Below are positions 23,601 through 35,689 of a stretch of DNA of 64,000 bases, piece after piece. The notes beneath the pieces were generated by a model that made no database searches, had not been told where the DNA came from, and saw only the letters and a program-made list of their open reading frames with translations. Both the position numbers and the translations under genes were made by a program. This DNA is from Asterochloris sp. CNOR1. Its lineage: Eukaryota; Chlorophyta; Trebouxiophyceae; Trebouxiales; Trebouxiaceae. The DNA lies in the NCBI GenBank assembly GCA_963969365.1, contig OZ017762.1:1550001-1614000 (forward strand), read 5' to 3'. The number at the start of each line of letters is the position of its first letter. Within the stretch, counting starts at the first letter, position 1.

Positions 23601-26600
23601 CAGACATGAGTAGAGCTTTGCCACAAGCTGCAGGCCCCCACACCTTGCAATGCGCTGATGCACGGGCGAAGCTGACCTCTTGCTTACAGCAAATGCAAGG
23701 CTGGAAGCTGTTTGCCAGTGTACCACACCACCAAAGTCAGCCTTATGATGTACCGAGTAATGTGCCAGTTTTGCAGATGTTCGAGGGCAGGTCTGCAATT
23801 GATGTAACCCTCTCCCAAGCACACGCCCCCCTTCCCTCCCCCCCTGCACCCCCTCTGCACACCCCTTCAAGTGGCATGAAGGCAGCCACAGCCACCATAA
23901 TCACCAGACAACTGTGATTCACCTGACATCCATGGTGATGTCGTAGTCATTGCGGACCTTAGCATATTGCTTGTTGGCCGGCTTGACCTTGCCTCGAGTG
24001 AAGAAGTATACCTGAAGGACAGCATTGAGTGCTCGGCTTTGGATCTGATGTCTTTAGAAGTCTGTGCAGGGTTGCTGGCACCCTGGCTCGTGTGACATGC
24101 TGAAGATGCCCAAGTCTGGCAGCACTTTTGAGCTGGCTTGGCCACCAGTGGGCATGCCATTGCCAAGACGTCAGGTGTGTGGCACGCAGCTTACCATGGT
24201 CTGTTTCAGAGGTCCAGCAAGCGCCCCAGTCTGGAATTGTTACACAGAGCCAGCCAGCACAAGAAGCATGGAAGCCGGACCTGATGTCTACAGCTTGCCT
24301 TGCCCTGCTGCAGGCCACGATGTCCGCACATTTTGCTGCACAGCTCGCATGCCAGTGCAGTGCCAAGACCTCACAGCTCACCTGCCTGAGGTCCAGGCAG
24401 AGGTGAGCCACTCACTGTCAGCCATGGTGCCCACAGTCACGGAGCCCTCATACATACTGCATGCAGCTTGTGCCGTGCCCCTGCAGCCCCGTCAGCTCAC
24501 CTTCCCCTGCTCCAGACCACCAAACCACTTGTCTGTGGCCTCCTTCCACATTGTTATCTCAATCGCTGTGCCCTGCACATCAGAGGTGGGGGCAGTGGGG
24601 GGCTCTGCATGTACAGGAATGCTGCTGCCCTGCCCATGGTGCCTGCTGGGCATGGCCAGCGCTTCCAAGGATCATGGCCTGCACTTGCATGGTCGGGCAG
24701 CGAGGACCATCTCCTAGCACAGCAATGCTGCTGCCTTGCCCACAATGCCTGCCGGCAGTGGCTTCTGCTGCGCATCAGTGGCATGCATTCAGCGTGGCCC
24801 ACATCCTCATCACCTACTTTCAGCTTTGCCCAGCAGCTGGGCATGCCCTGCTTGAGCTGAGCTGATTCCTGCTAGGCATTGATGGTCCAGCACCTCTTGC
24901 TGAATCTGCAGACGTGAGCGCTTTGCCACACTACTGCTTCTGACCAAAAGCATGCTTGCAAACTCTTAGACAGGCGCACCTCACAGGGTGATCACTGTTA
25001 GCACATCTGTGCACACCTTATATCCAGCACAGGCTTGGCCTCGCAGCTGGGCACGCCCTGTCTGCTGCTGAAGCCGCCAGTATCAACCTCACTGCAGCCG
25101 TTCCTCATAAGCACATTGGCTCATAGTCCAGCACGTCGAGGTTTCTCAGAAAGGTGGAAAGAGACTGCGCAGTCCCCATTTGCCCACCTCCTCATCGACC
25201 ACCTCCAGCTTGGCCCTGCAGCTGGGCACCCCGTGCTTGTTGTTGAATTCAAAGCGGTCAGCCTTGATCAGGCGCGCCTTGATGGTCCAGTTCATGTTAT
25301 AGGGGTTGAGTGCTGCGATGGGCTGCACGGCCCTGCGTGTGCTGCTGGGGGTCAGAGGGCGCTTTGTCAACCTGCAGCAGAGCGTCAGCATGTGAATTCT
25401 GGGACGATCTGTGATGTTCAGCCTCATGACGGTCAGGGACCGCTCCTTCAGGCTGCAAACATCAGACAGAGCTTTGTATAGGCTGCTGGCCGGTGGCCAA
25501 CTCAACTGCAAGAGTTTTCAGCCTCTTGAATGCACACTCCTTATTGCTGCACAGCTCGGGGGCTGCTGCTGAGGGTCCACAGGCTGCTGTATTAGCCTGG
25601 GCATGGGCAGAGCAGTGCCATGATTATTGAAGCAGAGGAAGGCCTGCAGAAGCTGTTGGGTTCAGCAGCTGCTTCTTGAGTCTGCAACGGCAGATAGCAG
25701 GAGTTCAATGAACTCAGCAGTCCAAATGCTGCATGAAGAGGCCAGGAAGTGCATCCAGAGCATTAAGGAGCTAGGCATGCAGTGTCACGTCTGGTCAAAT
25801 CTCCTCCAGGCAAATGAGCGCCCGCACAGCAGCTGTGCTGGGCTGTGCACCTGCGCTTGTCATGCACATCCAGGCAGCAAGTTGCTGCGGCACCGATCCC
25901 TTGCACCAAGAATGAGCGCGCCAGACTGAGAAGGGTACGGTCAAGTCGAAGCTTCACTGTGCACCAGCGCTCACGGATGGCCAGCAAGTTAGGCACAGCA
26001 ATTGCCACTATAAACAGGCACTTGAAAGAATCACACCTCACCCTGCTGAGGAGGGTGGGGCTCAGCCAGGGTGTCATACATGGGCAAAACAAACCCGACA
26101 AGAGCACCACCCTTGTGTGAGCTCACTCAGGTGGGGTTAGGCCGTGACTGGACCCTGTGGCACCGCATGACCAGCAACAGATGTAACCACAGCCAACCAT
26201 GCACAACACTTGAAGAACAACGATGCACAGCTCACCCGGCTGAGGAGGGGGGGGTCATGCCGGGTGTCAATGCCAGGGTGCCAATGCGGGGTTGGACTGG
26301 CGTCTGCATGCTGCTGGGGGCCCTGTTCTCCTGCTTGACGCCAGCAGAAGTCCCCTTGGCTGCCGCCTGCACAGTCAGTTGCAGACGCCCTTTTTGTGAC
26401 AGGCGACCCCTGTCAGTCAATGGGGCCTGGTGCCCTAGCTTGACGTAGCAGGGGTGGCCTTGCCTGACACCGCCAATGCCTGACGCAGCAGGGCTAGGCT
26501 GGCCTGAAGACAACAACGCCCAGGACCTCTGTCTCTAGGAAGCTGCAAGCGGCCTCAGGCACATGGGTCCCCAGCATACTTTCTGAAACAGTCCCACTGT

Positions 26601-27584
26601 CCTGGTTAATGCCGGCGGGGAGCGCTGCTCCTTGGCGGCCCCCTTGGGCATCGCAAAACTGGATCCAAAACAAGACTCCTGCTTCAGCACATAGAGCTGG
26701 CTTCTGGGACAGCAATTTGGGTTTTAGCCCCACATCACTTGGCGGCCTTGACAAAGAATGCCCACACACAGCTGCATTCTGATGCATAACCACCTGCTTG
26801 GCCGCCCCAGGTGTGCTGGCCCCATCTGGCTTGGCCACCTTAGCAGGGCCTGGGGTGGCTGCCCCGTCCTCCTCCTTGACTCCCGCCTCAGGCGCCTTCT
26901 CGGCCAGCTCCACCTCCGACGCAATCAGAAGGTGGCCACCTGTAAGCAGTGGTGTTGTAGAATCCATGCAAGCAACATTCGCTGCAGCCCTGATTGTTGG
27001 CCAAGCAGCAGCTGAGCAGCGAGCTCTACAGCATGGGCATCAGTTGCAGGCCCTGACCTCTTGCCGCATACAAGCAGGAACACAGCAAGCTCAGCTGAAC
27101 AGAGGGTACATGGCAGGACATGCAGCAGCACAGACTGACAAGTGCTCTAATTGCGGGTTGTCCCCTGCAGCGCCACCTTACAAGCTCACCCTGCAACTGG
27201 TTATAGCTTAGCCCGTCCGCCTTTAGCCTTAGCAGACAGCCAGAGCGCAGGTCCTCATTGCTGGCCCACTCTGCACAGATCTGGCTGTTCAGCGCCACTG
27301 TGCATCTTTCTGCGCCATCAGTGGCCCGCAGCTTAATTTTCCCCTTGTTGTGTTCAACCTCCAGCACCTGCAGGAGGCAGGTAGCACAGTGCCTTATGAG
27401 GATCAACCCATGGCAGGGTTCATCGCTCCTGAAATGAGCAATACTCATCTGAAGCTGCCACAGCATAGCATGTCACAGGACTTCTTTGTAAAGCTTGCCT
27501 AGAGACGCCCACCTTTACCACTAGATCCTCATTGATGTTGCCATCCGCAATACGCTTGATGCAGCCAGGAAAAACACCCGCCAT
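17613..27584 (-). CDS. RPA1: Replication protein A 70 kDa subunit (RPA1)
   Basis: Large subunit of the nuclear ssDNA-binding heterotrimer used in replication, repair and recombination. Fifteen exons join in phase to 619 residues, the usual size: 27513..27584, 27190..27367, 26794..26939, 26236..26366, 25188..25344, 24501..24572, 23923..24011, 23178..23277, 22300..22412, 21306..21427, 20556..20694, 19217..19385, 18384..18521, 18104..18249, 17613..17700. The first two exons are the N-terminal OB fold (MAGVFPGCIKRIADG...). A Pro/Ala/Ser linker follows. DBD-A begins at IAALNPYNMNWTIKAR and contains ITMWKEATDKWFGGLEQGK. DBD-B includes VPVDILGVVTEVGEL and TVTVTVWAERAEL. DBD-C runs to the end. Odd: the DBD-C zinc ribbon keeps only one of its four cysteines. 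Introns at 18522..19216, 21428..22299 and 24573..25187 contain decayed exon-edge copies. It is divergent from the next gene. Confidence 0.95.
18750..19260 (-). repeat. Decayed copies of an RPA1 exon end
   Basis: The end of RPA1 exon 19217..19385 (coding for MHYDSAPDSQKK) and its donor recur, diverged, at about 18835..18890, 18750..18785 and, for the donor part only, 18941..18970. All copies lie downstream in the following intron. They lack a good reading frame and are taken as non-coding. Confidence 0.6.
22006..22330 (-). repeat. RPA1 exon-end copies and a 42-bp direct repeat
   Basis: The end of exon 22300..22412, coding for VMKRELTLVDKR plus its GT donor, reappears at about 22006..22043 as VMKLTLVDKR followed by gtgggc. 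Between them a direct repeat (ttgtccactgcaggtgcatc... to ...ctgaaagaaagc) occurs at about 22154..22192 and 22222..22264. Shorter copies of the GTCCACC/GTCCAAT exon edge sit with each. Confidence 0.75.
24797..25245 (-). repeat. Two decayed copies of an RPA1 DBD-A exon end
   Basis: The end of exon 25188..25344 (HGVPSCRAKLEVVDEE plus donor) recurs at about 25018..25072 and about 24797..24852. The far copy still reads GMPSCWAKLKVGDEDVG. Both copies lie in the following intron. Confidence 0.75.
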
Positions 27585-27971
27585 TGCAGTTGTTTAAACC
27601 GTCTGATAAGCAAGAGGGAATTCGCTTGCTGGTGTCCTGACAGGCTTTAAGTACCCTGGGCAATCAGGAGGTCTCCCAAGTTGCAGATCTGCCCGGTCAA
27701 CCAGAAAGAGAGCTAGAATGAAAATGACACAGACTTGTCGTCAGAGTTGTCGACATCTCTGGTTGTAGGCAGATTGATCTTTCCTCTGTGCAGACCAAGG
27801 TTGCATGTACGCAAAGCAAGCAGATGTGTTGATACAGCACACATGCAGAGCAGTCTCCCAATTGCTGGGCTGCAAACGCTGCAGACCGCTTCCAGGACCT
27901 CACCAGTCTGCAAGAGAACAGTCTGCACAGGGCTGCAAGAGGCAGCGCCTGGCTGCAGGGCGCAAGCAGTC
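27585..27971. promoter_or_regulatory. Shared divergent promoter region
   Basis: About 387 bp separate the RPA1 start codon (minus strand) from the first plausible ATG of the next gene (plus strand). Both promoters must lie here or inside 5' UTR introns. I see no TATA box or named element that I would defend. Confidence 0.4.
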
Positions 27972-30900
27972 ATGGCGGCAGGTGACGCGGGCAGCAGCGC
28001 AGCAGCCTGTGACACGCACAAAGCCCCAGACGAGGAAGCAGGAGGAGGGTGAGCCTGTTGTGCTTACCTTGTCACCTGTATTGCATGCTAGCCAGCTCCT
28101 GCCAAGGGCTGGTGCTTGGTGAGGCACTGCTTGGCCTCCTGCAGGCACCCCTGGTGTGTGTGCATCTCCCTGCTGCCAGTTCTCTTGCACTGCAGCTCTG
28201 GTACTGGCAACTGTCTCCCAGCCTGACAGCACAGTGGACTCCCTGCAGCCCTGAAGCAGGACATAGTGGATCCTGAGGTGCTGGATGACTTGGACGAGGG
28301 CTCAGCTTTTGAAAATGCCCGCTCGCCTTTCTCTGAGAACGGGATGTATTCAGAGCAGCACATGGGCGGCCATTCAGATGATGAGGAGCAGCCAGAGTAT
28401 GAGCGGGACTATGAATATGTGCAAGTGGAGGAGGATGAAGGTAGGCTACAGGGCCATGCAGGCTGCCCTCGCGTGTGCACTTGCATTTGCACCTGCTGAA
28501 CAGCCTGTGGACTTCTGGGCACCCAGTGGCAGCGCCTTGGGCTGCGCAGGCTGTGGGGTGGTGGCATTTGAGGCACGGCGGCTGGGTACTATGCTCGGCA
28601 GGTGGCTCTCTTTCAGTGTGCGTTCGAGCACAGCTGTGTGTGCTGGTACATTGCACCGGCTTGCGGGTTGCGCTGGGCCAGTAAGCTCTGCTGGGCTCCT
28701 CGTGTGCATGGCTTATGAACCACTGACTTCGCGAGCCAGAGGAGGAGGGATGTCAGCTGAGGGGCTGTGCTGGTGAAGAGGCTCTTGCAGGGAGATGCCT
28801 GGGCCACACTGGCCAGGCCAGCAAGCCGTGAGGGCGTGTGGTGGCGCCACTGGGGCCCCCATTCAAATCTGGCAGCTGAAACACAGGGACCAGGGTCAGG
28901 GTCAGCAAATGTGTCCCCAGCAAAAGAGATCAACAGCTCTTATGGTGTCATTTGACCTGGGTGGTGCAGGGGCTAGCAAAGGGACTGCGGCGGCTAGCGT
29001 GCCGTGCTGGATCCGCAGGTCTGGCACCCTGCTCCTTTGTGCACATGCGCCCTGGTGGAGCTCATGTGGACGCACGGGTTGCAGGCAGTCACCTGGGGAG
29101 GTGGAGCAGGCAGCAGTGCTGCTGCCAGCCACCCTCTTGCCAGCCATGCTGTGGCATCAGCAGGGGTTCCTGGTCACAGCTCAGCTGCTACCACCTCTGA
29201 TCCCCCAGACCCTGGGCTCCTGACTGTTTCTGCACTTTGCAGCACGCAGTGCCCCTCCCAGCTGAGCTCGAGGCTGCCAGAGAGGACTTGTTGGCCGGCG
29301 TCATACCACCAACAGTGTCAGGGGGCCCCTGCAGGGATGTATCACGCAATCAGTAGCCAGAGCAGCCCCTGAAGAACACTGAGCCTGCCAGGGGTCCCTT
29401 CCCGCTTTGCTGCAGGCGCTGAGGTGACTGCTGGCTGAGAGCACCGACCACCGCCACAAGCGGCAGCAGCGGCAGCAGGAACACCTCACCGCAGTCCTCG
29501 CTCAAGGCCCCAGAACACACTGCACCAAATGTTCCATTCCTGTGCAGATGACCCTGGTGCCCTGCTAGCCCCTGGCGAGGCATACCATGTGATTGAGCTG
29601 AGCGGCTGCGACTTCCTGATTGCTGTGACGGAGGAGGGGCGCCTGGACTTGAACGACGTGTTTGTTGAAGACTTTGACCAGGACATGTCGGCGCGGCCAG
29701 AGGTGAGGTGGCCTCACTTAGAGAGTCAGAGCCCCCAGCGCAGGGGCTGTCTGCATTGCCGCCCAGCAGGGCTTGCATGACGTGTCTGTCGAGGACTTTC
29801 ACCAGGACATATTGGCGCGGCTAGAGGTCAGGCGGGCTGGCTTGGAGCCCCCAGCGTAGGCCTGTCTGCACTGCCGCCCAGCAGGACTTGAATGACGTGT
29901 TCCTTGCAAATTGTGACGGGGACATGTTGGGGACATGTCGGCACTGCCAGAGGCGAGGATCAGGCTGTTGCTGGCCTGGTCATGTGATCTGATTTAGATG
30001 TCCCCAGCGTATCCTGTCTGCAACTGCCGCCCAGCAGGATGTGCCCTGCATCAGCTTTGCAGAGAAGCATAAGTTCTGTTTGGGAGCCCAGCACAGGAAG
30101 GCTGGTTGCCAGGCACTCCTGCAGAGCACAAGCAGCATGGCTGGCAGAGGCTGCCAGGCAAACGTTGCGGGAGCAGCTCCTAGGTTGTGAGCAAGCCAGA
30201 GCCACTTGATCTGCTGTCACCCCGCGGCTTTCCCCCTCCTCACCTTCATCCCTGCTGCAGGTAGCATGCAGTCTGCCAGAGCAGCCCTGGCTGTTGCCCA
30301 ATCAGCTGTTGTGTGCCTGCTGCTGGCTTTAGAAAACCTGCCAGAGAGCAGCCCTGGCTGCTGCCTTATGAGGTGCCCCGTCCCCTCTGATATTAGGGGG
30401 GTCCACAGGATTCATGCTCGCATGCCTGCTGATGTTGTGCAGCTCATATGCAGCTCAGCTATCCCTGCACTGCCTGCACTGCCTTCTAGTATGTGGTACA
30501 GACGGCAGGCATGCTGCCATGGTAGCCCTTGATGCTTCTCAGTTGGCCCCTGTCCCTTGAGCGGCTTCGCCCGGCTGCGCGCCACGGAAATCATCCTTGC
30601 TGCCTCTCAATCTCAACTATTAGACCCTGTGCTTTGAGCAGCCTGACCTACGTGCATGATGTTCATCCATCCCATGCCAGCTCAGTTCCATGCCCTTTTG
30701 TTGTGGTCCCAGACTTGGGAATTTTCAGATCTCTCAGCTGTTAGCATGTGCACTCCAGCAGCTCTGCAGGTCATCGAGCTGCCAAAGCAGCTGCTGTCTG
30801 CTGCGCAAGCACAGACCCCTACGGCAGTGCTCAAGCCGTCAGATGCTGTCCTTGTAGGATGACGGTTCCGCCACCACACTTGTGAAACCTTGCTGTTTTG

Positions 30901-32143
30901 CTGCAGGTCTTGGGCGAGCTGCCAGAGCAGCCTCTGCTGCTCCAAGAGATTGAGTGGGCAGCCAAGGATTTGGGGGACACTCTGAAGTTCAAGGACCCAA
31001 AGACAGTGGTGAGTTGCTCATGTGTCTAGCCTGTGTCGAGCAGCTGCGGTGAGAATTCTACCGGCAACTGCCTGGCTGCTTTTACAGAGACTAATGCCGG
31101 TCCATGACAGCTGCTTCCTGGTGCATGGCACACTGCTTGACTAACCCATATGTTGCATCCTTGCCTCTGTATTGTGAATAGCAAAGGTAACAAGACAAGT
31201 TTGAGCTAATATCAGTTGTGTTATCGTCGTCTGCTTTGCTCGCCTGCAGCTGGGAAGCAGGTGCAGCTGCTGGGCTGTTCAGCAACATCAGGCTGCTGGG
31301 GAGCACAGATGAATAGCTGTTCTGCGACTAATGATGCAAGCCTCACCTGTGGCACTGCACCAGAGTGGGCAGCTCTTGTATGCAGCCAGACAGCTGGCAA
31401 GTGTGTTTCCAGCAAGTGTCCCAACAGGTGAAGGCAGCCTGGCTGTCCTGAAGCCGGCGAGCCCTGCTGCTGCAGGTGCGCAAAGTGTACCTCGTGGAGA
31501 TCACAGACACACAGCCACACCAGCTCAACCTGAAGAGGGTTTGGGTACTAGATTCTGACACCAGGACTTTAGCGCGGGCTCAGGTTGAGCATCGAGCTAA
31601 GCTGGACGACCCCAGGGAGTGGACCCTGCGCATCCTGTGAGCTCTGCGGAAGCGTTGTGCTGTGGATCATGGAGCTGGTGCCTGCAAGACTGTCAAGTCT
31701 TGTGGCCCTGTCTCCTGTCAGTCACAAATGGATGGCTTCTGCAGCAACGTGTGTCCCCCAAAGCCTTCCCTTGGAGCGGCCAAGGCAAAGCAGTCATGCA
31801 TTGGTGCATGCTGCCTATGCTTGCATCGTCAGTGGCGTCATGTAGCAGCGCTGCCTGTTGGCGGGCAGTGTGGAGTCATGTGTGCTCATCCAGGATAAGG
31901 GGGAACACTTCTGCTGTCATCGCATGACTTGGTCCCTGATCATACAGGCGGGATGGGACACTGGCAATTGATGACACTAGATGGATGCCAAACCCTGAGG
32001 ATGTGGTCCTAGACTCTGAGGCCGAGCACAAGGAGGCGCCTAGTGGTGAAGTAGAGCAGGTCCCCCTAGACCCAATAGAGCAGATGCAGGAGGAAGAATT
32101 TTACGCCCCAGACAATGCCGAGTCAGACAACATGGACTTCTGA
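27972..32143 (+). CDS. Unrecognised acidic protein, multi-exon
   Basis: No family recognised. Secure exons, all in phase from 29548: 29548..29702, 30907..31008, 31476..31636, 31948..32143. An upstream exon at about 28226..28440 reads PEVLDDLDEGSAFENARSPF and EYERDYEYVQVEEDE and is strongly acidic. Joins between 28441 and 29547 are unresolved, and the ATG at 27972 is only a proposal. The folded-looking core reads GEAYHVIELSGCDFLIAVTEE, QEIEWAAKDLGDTLKFKDP and VRKVYLVEITDTQPHQLNLKR. The C terminus is again very acidic (IEQMQEEEFYAPDNAESDNMDF split by a stop at 32141..32143). Exon 29548..29702 is followed by two tandem copies of its end, the first intact. It shares a promoter with RPA1, which may mean co-expression; no function is claimed. 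Confidence 0.6.
29641..30037 (+). repeat. Tandem array: three copies of an exon end plus intron start
   Basis: Units start at 29641, 29770 and 29885 (about 129, 115 and 153 bp) and each ends in ccgcccagcag. Copy 1 is the end of the coding exon (LDLNDVFVEDFDQDMSARPE). Copy 2 (29770..29826) reads GLHDVSVEDFHQDILARLE with an intact CAG acceptor, a GT donor and 57 nt in phase 0. Copy 3 is decayed and has a gc where the donor should be. Confidence 0.9.
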
Positions 32144-32431
32144 TGACCAACTTCAACATGATCATGTCGAAGTCATGACACAATTAAGCAGTGTCACTTA
32201 AGGGGGTCACCCATGACATTGCTTTCTGAAGCAATACTGTCAGCTATAAGGTTCATTACTGTCAACGCATGCAGGGGGCAGGTGGGCACAAGAGGCAGCA
32301 GGTTGGAGTGATGCTGGATGCAGTGACCCTGTCTCCCCTTCTGGTTGGCACTGAACATGGTATCAACGCTCAGGGCGCCATATTTCTCGTATCTCTGGGC
32401 GAGAGGTTGTCATTCCTGAGACAGTGCAGGG

Positions 32432-35400
32432 TCAAATGCGAGAGCCAGACAGGGCCTTCTCCCAACCAAGGTTCAGCACCGCTTGGCAGATGTCACATGC
32501 ATCCTGGATGGCTATCAAGACATCTGTTTCCTCCTGCTTGCTGAAAGCCTGCACGACACCAGCAACCTGTTACACATCATCCAACAGTATGTGTCGATGA
32601 GGTGGGCTTGGGTAGCAATCCCCAAAGTGATCGCCAGAGCCACTGCATTGTCCCTCAATGCTGGCAGACCTCACGGTCATAGCACAGGACTGGCCGAAAG
32701 CTGAGGTAGTGCATGGCTGTCTCAGGGGCCAGATTGATAGCTTACCTGCAACACAAAGGTTGGCACAGGCATGCGGCCCTGGGGTCGTCCAATGCCTGCA
32801 GATGAGGTAGGCTGCATGTGTCAGCTACAGGCAGAAGCATGGTTTGCCTCTGCTCGCTGGGCTCAGGCACTGAATTGACACCATGCCATGCACATGACGG
32901 CTTCAGCTAATGGCTTTCAGGGGGAGCACATAGCAGGGAGAGGGAGTGCATAACAGTCTGCTTGCACTGGACCTCCATGCTGCCAAATTGGGCCTGGTCT
33001 GCTGATACTGCACATGCTTGCACGACTACTGGACACTATGGGCGGCGGCAAATGCCAGTGGCACCCGACACTGTACTGGAGAGCAGGGTCCGCAGGTGCT
33101 GCCGATGCTGTGTAACCCAGGTGCCTGCCATCGAGCTCAAACAAGTGACCGCTGGCCAGGGTCCAGCAACGTTGAGGAGACACACATATTGACTGCCATG
33201 TGTCAGCCAGTGATGCGCAGCCTGTATGCATGCCTCTGCATCCTCCAATCCATACCTGTGTGCCGCCCTCTCACTGGGCCCCCAAGTGCTGCTGACCAGC
33301 AGCTTCAAGTCTTTGAGGTGGGCAGAGACCTGCAGCTTTTATATGTGTTGCCCAATGTCGCGCGGACCTCTAAGTGAGCCTCAAGTGCCAGTTGGCGCCA
33401 GCATGTTCTAGTTGATGCTGTGCAGACTGTACACATCCCCTGACCCCATGCCCAACCCGCCCACCAGCCCACATCTGCAACCACTCAGTTCTGAGGCAGG
33501 CAAGTCTCATGCCCTCTATGTTGCCGCCTGATGCCGTGGAGCCTGTATGCATGCATGCAGCCCTCTCACAAGGCACAACACTTGCCACCCACCATTGCTG
33601 AGGCTAGCAGAGTCGGCGCCCGGCTTGTGCTGGCCCATGCAGCAAAGCATGCATAGTTTGCCCTACATGCAGCCCTTTCACCCGGCAATACAAGTGATAC
33701 TCACCTATTTTGAGGCGCGCAAAGTCAGTGCCCTGCATGTGCTGGCTGATGCTCCGCAGCCCATTGTGACCGCCGTGGCCCCCCTTCTGGCGCAGGCGCA
33801 CCTTGCCCAGAGGCAGGTCTAGGTCGTCTGCAATCACAAGGACCTGTTCTGCAGGCACCTGCAGGTGAAAAGACTGCCTCAGTAACATAGGGGCGCATAT
33901 GTGATGGCCAGCTGGTATGCTTGCCAGCACCTGCTTCATCCTCTCTGGTCTGGAAGCCTCTCTGATCTGCTGGCTCCTGCACACCCAAGGATACAGCTTG
34001 CAAGGGCCTTCTCAGGGGCAGCTTCATGTTGTCCATGCATGGATAGTGCAGGGCGTGGCACCTCGTGTGCTGGCACACGCACTCATGTAGAGCATGTCCT
34101 GGCACCTGCAGTGGCGGACGCAGGGGCCTCAAGCCTCAAAGCATCTGCTCATACGCGGGAGATTGAGCCGCACCGCGCCATATGTGGTTGTGTCGGGTCC
34201 AGGCAGATAGATGACAGCATGCATGGCTGTCAGCCTCACATCACTGAAACAGTGCAGGGGGCACTGCTCAGCAGGAGCTAGCAGAAGAAGTCCAGGCGCT
34301 CCTGGACATCATCAGGCGGGCACATCCACTGCAGAATCGTCATGCATGACATTGATTGCTCCAGCTATTGGCCTGTGCAAGGCAGGAATTCTCACAACGT
34401 TGCAGGCAGGCATGTGCATTGCACATCACAGGGTGCTGCAGTGTGGAACACATGCACACCAGCCATTGAGGCTGATTACCATGCATGTGCCTTGTCTGCT
34501 GTGGGGCCACCCGCCTTGTGGTGACGCAGGAGCTGCATTGTCTCTGCAGCCAATTGTGCATGCAGTGCTGGGGACACAGACACCAGAGCTGATGGTGACA
34601 ACAGGCGCGCCTGAGCAGCTGTGTGTAGCTCATATGCTTGGCCTGCTCTAGGACCACCTGCCTTATAGTAGCGCATGAGCTTGCCCACAGCCTCCCCGCT
34701 GTTGTTCATGAAGGTTATGGGCTTGGCCAGAAGGACTGCCTTGTCTGCTAATCTGAAGGAAGCATGGAAAAAGGGGCTGAGGAGCAGCTTGAGGCAGAAG
34801 GCATGGTAGGGGCGTGCAAGAGGCGTGCGAGAGGGGTCTCGCAGACCGACATGCAAAGACTACTTTCTCAGCGACGAGCAGTGCAGCACAAGGCAGTGTT
34901 TGGCACCAACAGAGCCCTGACTGCAGGCTGGTTGCCTGACCTCCTGGGCTTATCCCAGGCAGACAGGTCAGCACCAGGCAATCTCAGGCATGAAAATGCA
35001 GCATCTGGTCCGAGGCAGCACTCCAGTAGTTCCATTGGTGTTGCTGCTCACAGTGGGGCAGTACAGCACAGAATGGCAGGCAGTCAGTGAGGGCCATGAG
35101 GTCCGTCAGGAGTGGCCACCCCTGAAGCGAGGCAGCACAGCTGCGTTCAAGGCAAGTGTTTCACCTGCCTCTGCCCAGGATCGCATTGAGCTCCACCTTC
35201 TTGAGCTCTATGCCAGCCTGCGAGCCTAGCTCGTCAATGGCTGCAAAGCCCACGTTGTGACGAGTGCCGTCATAGTTCCTGCCTGCCGGCAGAAGGTGCG
35301 ACAGTGGAGTTGCATTTGAAGCAGTCAACTCATGCAATATGGGTGCCGCTTCAAAGCTTCAGGCCGGGCAGAAGATCTGTCACTTCACAAGCAGCATGTG

Positions 35401-35689
35401 CATCCAGCCATATACTGTGAAGGCCTGCATGGACATAAAGCAGGCTGGCACTCTGTCCCAGTGTCAATGAGGGTGGTGTACCTGGGTTGCCGAGGCCCAC
35501 AAAAAGCCAGGGAGCATCTGCACTGGAGGTGCTGGCGGCTGCTGAGGGCACTGCACAGCGAGGAGACCATCTGCCTTTGCTGGCAAGATTACCTATCCTG
35601 CCCTCCGGGCGTACTACGGAGGCACGCCTCGAGTCACGTGAGAGTCGGCGAGCAGATCTCAGCAGCAAATGTTGAGTTGTGCAGGACAT
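32432..35689 (-). CDS. PTH: Peptidyl-tRNA hydrolase, bacterial type (Pth), probably organellar
   Basis: Esterase that frees tRNA from stalled peptidyl-tRNA. Six exons join in phase to 245 residues: 35482..35689, 35165..35282, 34662..34752, 33705..33858, 32746..32795, 32432..32548. After a 60-residue Arg/Ser-rich N-terminal extension, typical of a plastid or mitochondrial presequence, come LFVGLGNPGRNYDGTRHNVGF, then LLAKPITFMNNSGEAVG, VIADDLDLPLGKVRLR, KGGHGGHNGLRSI and GRPQGRMPVPTFVLQ. These contain the family's catalytic His (TRHN), Asp (DDLD) and the tRNA-binding Asn residues (GNPG, MNNSG, GHNG). The C-terminal lid helix is QDACDICQAVLNLGWEKAL. The intron after 34662 starts with a GC donor (gcaggt). 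A decayed copy of that exon end and donor lies at about 34500..34560. Confidence 0.93.

Noticed and set aside
29641-30037. Assembly artefact as the cause of the tandem copies
   Set aside because: Copies differ from each other by many substitutions and decay with distance, which collapsed or duplicated reads would not produce. Still worth confirming with long reads.
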